From assembly GCF_030273315.1 (NCBI RefSeq), contig NZ_CP127174.1, positions 2,356,001 through 2,420,000 of the forward strand: a stretch of 64,000 bases of DNA, written 5' to 3'. Position 1 is the first letter of the stretch, and every line of letters begins with the position of its first letter. The stretch is from Natrialbaceae archaeon AArc-T1-2 (lineage in GTDB: Archaea > Halobacteriota > Halobacteria > Halobacteriales > Natrialbaceae). Below are positions 59,601 to 64,000 of the stretch, piece by piece. Under the pieces are notes generated by a model. It saw nothing but the letters and a program-made list of their open reading frames with translations. It was not told the origin of the DNA and searched no databases. The translations under genes and the position numbers were made by a program.

Positions 59601-60719
59601 TTACTCTGTGACGATGTGACCGTCTAAGTACGATCGCGTCTTGTCGTTGGTCGACTGGATGCGCTTGTCGAAGGTGACCACACGATCGCCGTCCTCGTGG
59701 TCGTCCTCGACGACGTCGACCGTCAGTCCCTGGCCGCGGAGGTGCTCGAGAAGCGCGTCGATCGCTTCGTCGTCGGCCCGGACGGTGTGGCGCTCGTCGA
59801 CCCGACCGCCGTCGTCGATCGTCTCGACGGTGTCTCGCATCGACAGCAGGATCGCCTCGCCCAGCTCGTGGGCGCGCTCGCGGGCCTCGGCCTCGGACTC
59901 GTCCCACTCGACCGTCTGGAACGCCTCGCGAATGAGTCGCCGAAACATGAACGCCTGACCGTAGTCGAACGGGTAGGTGAAGGCGAACTCGAGGTCGCCC
60001 TGGTTCGCCGCCGAGGCCGTGTACTTCAGCTCGTTGCCGCCGTCGGGGGCTTTCATCACGATGCCCTCGCGGTCCTCGGCGTCGAGTTCCTCGACTATCT
60101 CTCGGAGCTCCGTCGCGGCCTCCTCGGGCTCGTAGATCCCGAACAGCCGCGTCTGTGGGACGTCGAAGCTCTCGTAGCGGTCCCGCCGGTCCTCGACGGG
60201 GAGGGGCTCGCCGGACTCGCGATTACGCCAGTCGAACGCCCGGAACGCGAGCGAGTCGACCTCGGGGTAGTCGTGAGCCGTGTAGGGATTTTCGGGACCG
60301 ATCATCTCGCCACAGACCATCGCGTCGGGATGGGCCTCGAAGATCGGCTCGAGGTCGACCATCCCCTCGAGGACGCGGGTCGTGAACGGACAGACCATCC
60401 CGCTCCGGGAAAAGGCGAGTACGTCGCCGTCGAGGCGGGCGACCCGGACGTTGTAGCCGTTGAGTTTCTCCTCGACGGCGAGTGGCCCGTCGAAGTGTTG
60501 TGGGATCCCCTCCGAGAGCACGAGCGTCCGGGGCACTTTCGGGAATCCGCGGACGATCTGTCCCTCGATCAGGACGGTGCCGCGTTCGACCCCCCGGCGG
60601 TAGTCGGGAACGTGGCGGTACTCTCGGCCCTCGTACTCCCGTTGCTGGACGTGTTCCTCGAGCTGTTCGAACGCCTCCTCGCCCATCCCGAGTTGACGGT
60701 GGTAGGCCGTATCGCTCAT
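59601..60719 (-). CDS. Archaeal ATP-dependent RNA ligase (Pab1020 family)
   Basis: The 372 residues carry nucleotidyltransferase motif I as EEKLNGYNVRVARL (Lys of KLNG is the AMP acceptor), motif IIIa-type MVCGEMIGPENPY, motif IV EGIVMKAPDG and motif V NELKYT. A C-terminal dimerisation domain is typical of the Pab1020 ligases, which circularise or join RNA. A TTATA box about 27 nt upstream (reverse strand, 60744-60749) supports the start. Its usual partner, HARP, is at 63122. Confidence 0.92.
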   Translation of the reverse strand: MSDTAYHRQLGMGEEAFEQLEEHVQQREYEGREYRHVPDYRRGVERGTVLIEGQIVRGFPKVPRTLVLSEGIPQHFDGPLAVEEKLNGYNVRVARLDGDVLAFSRSGMVCPFTTRVLEGMVDLEPIFEAHPDAMVCGEMIGPENPYTAHDYPEVDSLAFRAFDWRNRESGEPLPVEDRRDRYESFDVPQTRLFGIYEPEEAATELREIVEELDAEDREGIVMKAPDGGNELKYTASAANQGDLEFAFTYPFDYGQAFMFRRLIREAFQTVEWDESEAEARERAHELGEAILLSMRDTVETIDDGGRVDERHTVRADDEAIDALLEHLRGQGLTVDVVEDDHEDGDRVVTFDKRIQSTNDKTRSYLDGHIVTE

Positions 60720-60800
60720 CGCCTCGTCTTACAGGTGCTGTCCTCTTATACCGTCGGCCGGAACGAAATCGTCATCGGGCTCCGGCGACAATCCCGGCCT

Positions 60801-61235
60801 ATGCGCATGGAACTGCGGGTCTGCCAGCACTGTCTCGACGGCGACCACGACAACGAGCACAAGACCGCGATCCTGAACGACCTCGTCCGCTGTGCCGAGA
60901 AGATTCAGGAGTACCAGGACGCGATCGATCTCGACGAGGTCGTCGTTCGACGGGTGACCGAAGACGAGCCGGGAAAGCCCGAGGCGCTACCGGTCGTCGC
61001 CGCGACGATCGAAAGCGACCAGATGGCCCTGACCGACACCCAGCTCGTGACCGAGGACGACGACGGTTACATGCTCCTGTACCCCAATCCGCAGGACGTG
61101 CTGACGGTGCTCGTCAAGAACGTCGAACGGATCGACGAACAGCTCGACGACGAGGACGTCACCGTGGAGCTCTCCGAGGAAGGCAAGCAGCTGCTGTCGG
61201 CGACGACCGAACCACAGGGACAACATCAGCAGTAA
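60801..61235 (+). CDS. Conserved hypothetical acidic protein (144 aa)
   Basis: This soluble protein has a VCQHCLDGDHDNEH segment near the N-terminus (Cys8, Cys11 and several His), so a small zinc site is possible. The rest is acidic and mixed alpha/beta (TAILNDLVRCAEKIQEYQDAI..., VLTVLVKNVERIDEQL). The start may be 60801 or 60807. Its TAA stop falls within a few bases of the inferred end of the IS element, so the insertion spared the gene or occurred right at its end. The function is unknown. Confidence 0.7.
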   Translation: MRMELRVCQHCLDGDHDNEHKTAILNDLVRCAEKIQEYQDAIDLDEVVVRRVTEDEPGKPEALPVVAATIESDQMALTDTQLVTEDDDGYMLLYPNPQDVLTVLVKNVERIDEQLDDEDVTVELSEEGKQLLSATTEPQGQHQQ

Positions 61236-61239
61236 ACTA

Positions 61240-61290
61240 CCCCACCCTACTTCGCTCACCGCATACGCGGCTCGCTCGTTGAGGGTGGGG
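61240..61290 (-). repeat. Right-end stem-loop of the IS element
   Basis: CCCCACCCT (61240-61248) pairs perfectly with AGGGTGGGG (61282-61290). The enclosed 33 nt contain a further small hairpin (CCGC-ATAC-GCGG, 61259-61270). Read on the tnpB strand this is the 3' region from which guide (omega/reRNA-type) RNAs of TnpB are processed, so the guide would be copied from bases just outside the element. Confidence 0.65.
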
Positions 61291-61312
61291 CTTTGATGTG
61301 GACTCCCGGCGA

Positions 61313-62569
61313 TCAACTGTCGGCGGTTGGCCGATAGCCGTCACCGTTCAACGTCCCACCATTTATACGCACGTCTACTGGTGCGTCTGCGCTCCCCGAC
61401 GTGGGCGAGGAACGCAGTCTGTGCTGTCGCTTCCGCATGTACCGCAGGCCGACGTTTTTCGCGCCGTTGTAGTCCGCGTTGATTTCGCACCCACACTTTA
61501 AACACTGGAAATGCTCGCCGTCACGGTTGTCTTCGTGGGTAAAGCCACAGTCGGTGTGCGAACACCGCTGGCTCGTATGGTCTGGTTCGACCTGTTCAAC
61601 CGCTACACCGCATTCTGGGGCTTTGTACTCAACGTACTCGACAAGACGGCGGAACGCCCAGATGTGATGCCAGTCAGCGTGAGGCAGTCGCTCCCGTATA
61701 TCCGTCAACTCCTCGAACACGATTACGTCGCAGTCGTGGTCAATCGCTTCGTCAACAATCTCGTTGGCGACCGTGTGGATGTACTGTTTGCGCCATGCTC
61801 GTTCACGCTTTCCAAGCCGCAGCAAAGCGTTATGAGCAGCTTGCGTCCCGCGCTGTTGCATCTCTGCTCGGCGTTTCTCGAACTCCTGTATCCAGTGGTC
61901 GTATTCGTTACCACTCCAGAACGTGCCCGTGCTGGCGACGGCGAGACTGTTCACACCGAGGTCGATACCGAGGACAGTTTGGTGCTCGGTATCGTCCGAA
62001 ACCTCGATTTCAACAGCTTCACCGTCTGTATCTATCTTCCGTGTTTTGACGTGGAAGTAGAACTCGTCGGTTGCTTGATCGTACTGGAATGTACTCGTCC
62101 GAAACTCGTAGGCTTCCGAGAGGACGTACTCCTCGTACGGTGTTGGACTGTCTGCTGGCAACTCAAAGCCACACTCGATGCGACCATTCACGGTGGAGAG
62201 TGAGATTTTGTTCCGGTAAAAGGTAGCACTCCGCTTGTCGTACACCATACTCCAGGAGGTGAACTCCGGTTTGTTCGTCCGGTTGCCCTTTTTCCAGCGG
62301 TCAACACCGCTGTCGACGGCGTGGACAGCACGCCGGATGGCTTCTTGGACGAGGTTTGCCGTGAGGTCTGTTTCCTCGCGGAGACGGTCGTACAACGCAT
62401 CTCTGGCCTTCGCATTCGAGGTTACGCAGTCTTCGTAGTCGGTGTTGTCCCAGCAGTAGTCACTGGCCTCGTTCGCGCAGTAGAGAAATTGCTCGGCGGT
62501 TTCGTGGAGGTCATCGTGATACTCGTCGGGAACGACGAGTTTGACCGGTGCGGTGCGTCTGACCTCCAT
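61313..62569 (-). CDS. tnpB: TnpB RNA-guided endonuclease (OrfB)
   Basis: The protein is 418 residues. The RuvC-like catalytic triad is complete: Asp203 in GIDLGVNSLAVA, Glu286 in VIVFEELTDIRERL, Asp366 in CEINADYNGAKNVG. The zinc finger has Cys336, Cys341, Cys356 and Cys359. The N-terminal wedge and recognition part begins VRRTAPVKLVVPDEYH. TnpB proteins cut DNA matching a guide RNA from the element's right end and thereby maintain the element. No frameshift or stop is present, so it is probably active. Confidence 0.94.
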   Translation of the reverse strand: MEVRRTAPVKLVVPDEYHDDLHETAEQFLYCANEASDYCWDNTDYEDCVTSNAKARDALYDRLREETDLTANLVQEAIRRAVHAVDSGVDRWKKGNRTNKPEFTSWSMVYDKRSATFYRNKISLSTVNGRIECGFELPADSPTPYEEYVLSEAYEFRTSTFQYDQATDEFYFHVKTRKIDTDGEAVEIEVSDDTEHQTVLGIDLGVNSLAVASTGTFWSGNEYDHWIQEFEKRRAEMQQRGTQAAHNALLRLGKRERAWRKQYIHTVANEIVDEAIDHDCDVIVFEELTDIRERLPHADWHHIWAFRRLVEYVEYKAPECGVAVEQVEPDHTSQRCSHTDCGFTHEDNRDGEHFQCLKCGCEINADYNGAKNVGLRYMRKRQHRLRSSPTSGSADAPVDVRINGGTLNGDGYRPTADS

Positions 62570-62604
62570 AGTTCAGATATTGTATCGACGGTACTTATAC
62601 CGCC

Positions 62605-62668
62605 GGACGTAAGTCGTGAAAGATTCTCGCCGTCTCGGGGTGGCGAGAATCTTCACACAGTTACGTCC
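62605..62668 (-). repeat. Long imperfect hairpin, probable left end of the IS element
   Basis: Outer arms GGACGTAA (62605-62612) and TTACGTCC (62661-62668) enclose a second stem of about 15 bp, GTGAAAGATTCTCGCC (62616-62631) against GGCGAGAATCTTCAC (62642-62656), with a one-base bulge. Such subterminal hairpins are what IS200/IS605 transposases recognise. A transcript terminator for the upstream region is a weaker alternative. Confidence 0.55.
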
Positions 62669-62738
62669 GACAGTATTACTAGTTCGGGAGCCGGGCGGCT
62701 ACTGTCTCGTGAGTTGTGTCGTGAAGTGTCGGCTTCCT

Positions 62739-62857
62739 CCCCGGCCTACTCGCTTCGCGCTTCCGACTGGTCGGAAGCCCTCGCTCTCTCCTCACGGGCC
62801 GCAGGCCCGTTCGGATGGTCAGCGGGACCTTCGGTCCCGCACGACTTGAGGCCGGGG
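62739..62857 (-). ncRNA. Cloverleaf-like structured sequence, possible solitary IS right end or guide-RNA scaffold
   Basis: CCCCGGCCT (62739-62747) pairs with AGGCCGGGG (62849-62857) and encloses three perfect hairpins: CTTCCGA/TCGGAAG (62760-62777), ACGGGCC/GGCCCGT (62794-62810) and GCGGGACC/GGTCCCGC (62822-62840). On the minus strand the flank GCGAAGCGAGTAGGCCGGGG resembles the right end of the adjacent IS (GAGCGAAGTAGGGTGGGG). It may be the remnant right end of a second, otherwise deleted, element. Expression is unknown. Confidence 0.45.
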
Positions 62858-62875
62858 GCTCCGCCTCGAAACTGC

Positions 62876-63064
62876 TGGACAGTTCGCGACACGATCGGGA
62901 TTCTGATCGTCGTCGGGATTACTCTCTCCGCGGCACGCTCCCTCGAGGGGATCGCCCAGGCGCTCGTCGTGCTCGTCGGCGTCGTCGTCGCGCTGTTGTG
63001 GACCGCCAAGTTCTTCTTCGAGGGGTACACCGACGCGGTCGGATCGACGTCGCCCGACCACTGA
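62876..63064 (+). pseudogene. 5'-truncated small membrane protein gene
   Basis: From about 62876 the plus strand encodes WTVRDTIGILIVVGITLSAA...LVVLVGVVVALLWTAKFF and an acidic tail, a two-helix membrane protein ending at 63064. No ATG or GTG lies in frame near the start; only a TTG at 62846 within the structured IS-end-like sequence is available. The conserved-looking sequence begins exactly where that structure stops, so the original 5' end was probably removed by insertion. A rescued start at the TTG cannot be excluded. Confidence 0.5.
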
Positions 63065-63121
63065 TACGGACGTCCTCCCGGGACGCCCACTTATTTCCCC
63101 GTTCGATACGAACGCTCGAGC

Positions 63122-63796
63122 ATGTCCACAGATCCGTTCAAACAGCGATTCGTACTCGACACCTCGCTGTTTATCACCGAGCAGATCCGCCAGGACGGCG
63201 AATCCGCCGGGGAGGCGAGTCTCCGCCTGCTCGAGTTGATCTCGCGGGCCAGACTCGAGCTCGGCATCTCCTGTTACATGCCGCCGACGATCCACGACGA
63301 ACTCACGACGATGCTCGCCGATCGAAACGTCGACGACGAGGTGTACTCGAAACTCAACACCTGGGTCATCCGCAAACACCCGAACCGGTACGACGTCTCG
63401 ATCCCGGCGAACGTCGTCTACAGCTTCGTCGACGAGATGAGCGATCGCGTCAACCGCGGGCTGCGCGTCTCCGAGGAGGCCGTTCGACGCGCCGAGAGCG
63501 CACTCGACGAGCCGATCGACGACCACGAGTACAAGACCGAAGTCGACACCGTGATCGCCGACCTCCGGGACAAGTACCGCGACGCGCTTCGCAGCGGCGT
63601 GTTAGACTCCCGGGAGGACTTCGACCTGCTCATCCTCGCACGAGAGCTCGACGCCGGCGTCGTCACCGAGGATCGGGGAATCATCGGCTGGACCGAGGAC
63701 TTCGGCCTGCGGTACATCTACGGCGGGGAGTTTCCCGAGCTCCTCACCCAGTACCTCGAGGCGGTCGCGCCCGACGAGCGCGTGACCGAGGACTGA
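63122..63796 (+). CDS. HARP: RNA ligase partner / minimal protein-only RNase P homologue
   Basis: This 224-residue PIN-domain protein starts [15 protein letters not shown] with the first catalytic Asp, has a helical insertion (about 90-150) and ends its active site in [27 protein letters not shown] with clustered Asp residues. This is the family known as RNA ligase partner protein, shown to be homologous to the Aquifex RNase P protein. It can process tRNA 5' ends in vitro, but haloarchaea also keep RNA-based RNase P. Its partner ligase lies 2.4 kb away. Confidence 0.92.
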   Translation: MSTDPFKQRFVLDTSLFITEQIRQDGESAGEASLRLLELISRARLELGISCYMPPTIHDELTTMLADRNVDDEVYSKLNTWVIRKHPNRYDVSIPANVVYSFVDEMSDRVNRGLRVSEEAVRRAESALDEPIDDHEYKTEVDTVIADLRDKYRDALRSGVLDSREDFDLLILARELDAGVVTEDRGIIGWTEDFGLRYIYGGEFPELLTQYLEAVAPDERVTED

Positions 63797-63828
63797 TCGG
63801 CAGAAAAACCCGACCGAACGAAGCCGCG

Positions 63829-64000
63829 TCAGATACGGCCGACGTTCTCGACGGAGACGCTCTCGACGTCCTCGAGTTCGGCGAAGTTCTCCTCGACGGT
63901 TTCGGTGCCGCCGGCGTCGTCGGGGACGATGACGGTCGGATAGAGCGCGGTGAGACCGAACGCGACCTCCTCGCGTTCGACGCCGTTTATCTTCGCACCC
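63829..64000 (-). CDS. ef1b: Translation elongation factor aEF-1beta, C-terminal part
   Basis: The reverse strand from the window edge encodes [20 protein letters not shown]...[35 protein letters not shown] and then stops at 63829. This is the C-terminal 57 residues of the small archaeal EF-1beta, the nucleotide exchange factor that reloads EF-1alpha with GTP. The start and the N-terminal third lie beyond the window. Confidence 0.93.
   Translation of the reverse strand, partial: GAKINGVEREEVAFGLTALYPTVIVPDDAGGTETVEENFAELEDVESVSVENVGRI

Larger units (their letters stand above)
61236..62668 (-). mobile_element. IS200/IS605-type (TnpB-only, IS1341-like) insertion element
   Basis: The element is defined by an intact tnpB gene on the minus strand, a stem-loop at the right end (61240-61290) and an extended stem-loop upstream (62605-62668) as the probable left end. 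No tnpA is present, so it would need transposase from elsewhere. Ends are approximate: the right boundary is taken just after the stop codon at 61235, and the left boundary may extend further, towards 62870. Confidence 0.7.

Noticed and set aside
62605-62857. Interpretation of the hairpin series as a CRISPR array or tRNA cluster
   Set aside because: The stems differ in sequence, there are no regular spacers and no cas genes, and none matches tRNA arm lengths or the conserved T-loop.

Overview
The window is chromosomal DNA from an extremely halophilic archaeon (class Halobacteria; a member of the Natrialbales is plausible, but the sequence alone does not settle this). The evidence is the high GC content, very acidic proteins, archaeal information genes (Rpo7, Spt4, aIF2-gamma, class I LysRS, archaeal methionine adenosyltransferase, aEF-1beta) and many genes that start about 27 nt downstream of an AT-rich TATA-like box with no room for a leader. 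Genes are dense and mostly recognisable. I see no rRNA, tRNA or CRISPR array.

Positions 1-24100 are mainly housekeeping and metabolism: a MOSC protein, ATP-type PEP carboxykinase, a cytochrome P450, CutA, ribosomal protein L11, aspartate carbamoyltransferase (pyrB-pyrI), a SlyD-like FKBP, a CYTH protein, SAM synthetase, two site-2 proteases, a MobB-MoaE fusion, UMP kinase overlapping lysyl-tRNA synthetase, and a PitA-type chlorite dismutase-like protein. Positions 24100-37350 hold a small AT-rich island with a DUF5518-like membrane protein, then a minus-strand information-processing operon (aIF2-gamma, PIN protein, Rpo7, Spt4, GTP-dependent dephospho-CoA kinase). After these come a halocyanin, an MBL hydrolase, an AAA ATPase with a His-Asp tail, stress and acetyltransferase genes, and a DUF4350/SppA pair.

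Positions 37450-48200 form a minus-strand tetrapyrrole region for the early-cobalt (anaerobic) cobalamin route and the precorrin-2/siroheme branch: CobA, a Met8-like dehydrogenase, CbiT, CbiL, CbiF, CbiG, two CbiH/CobJ paralogues, a ferredoxin, a protein with two LAGLIDADG-like motifs, a CbiX-[2Fe-2S] fusion, a DUF3209 protein and a beta-propeller protein. A tandem direct repeat sits just upstream of the cbiT promoter.

Positions 48300-59524 are the most interesting part. A divergent ArsR regulator is followed by a tightly overlapping operon: a Tat-exported molybdopterin oxidoreductase with an altered Fe-S motif, a four-cluster ferredoxin subunit, an NrfD-like membrane subunit, a tiny membrane protein, a TorD-like chaperone, a large HdrA/MvhD-like multi-cluster protein, an Mrp/NBP35 Fe-S carrier, MobA and MobB. 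It encodes catalysis, membrane electron transfer, a possible cytoplasmic electron-confurcation-type adaptor and its own cofactor supply. The substrate cannot be read from the sequence.

Positions 59600-64000 hold an archaeal RNA ligase and its partner, the minimal protein RNase P homologue HARP. They are separated by a TnpB-only IS200/IS605-type element, a second structured IS-end-like sequence and a 5'-truncated membrane gene. The window ends inside aEF-1beta.
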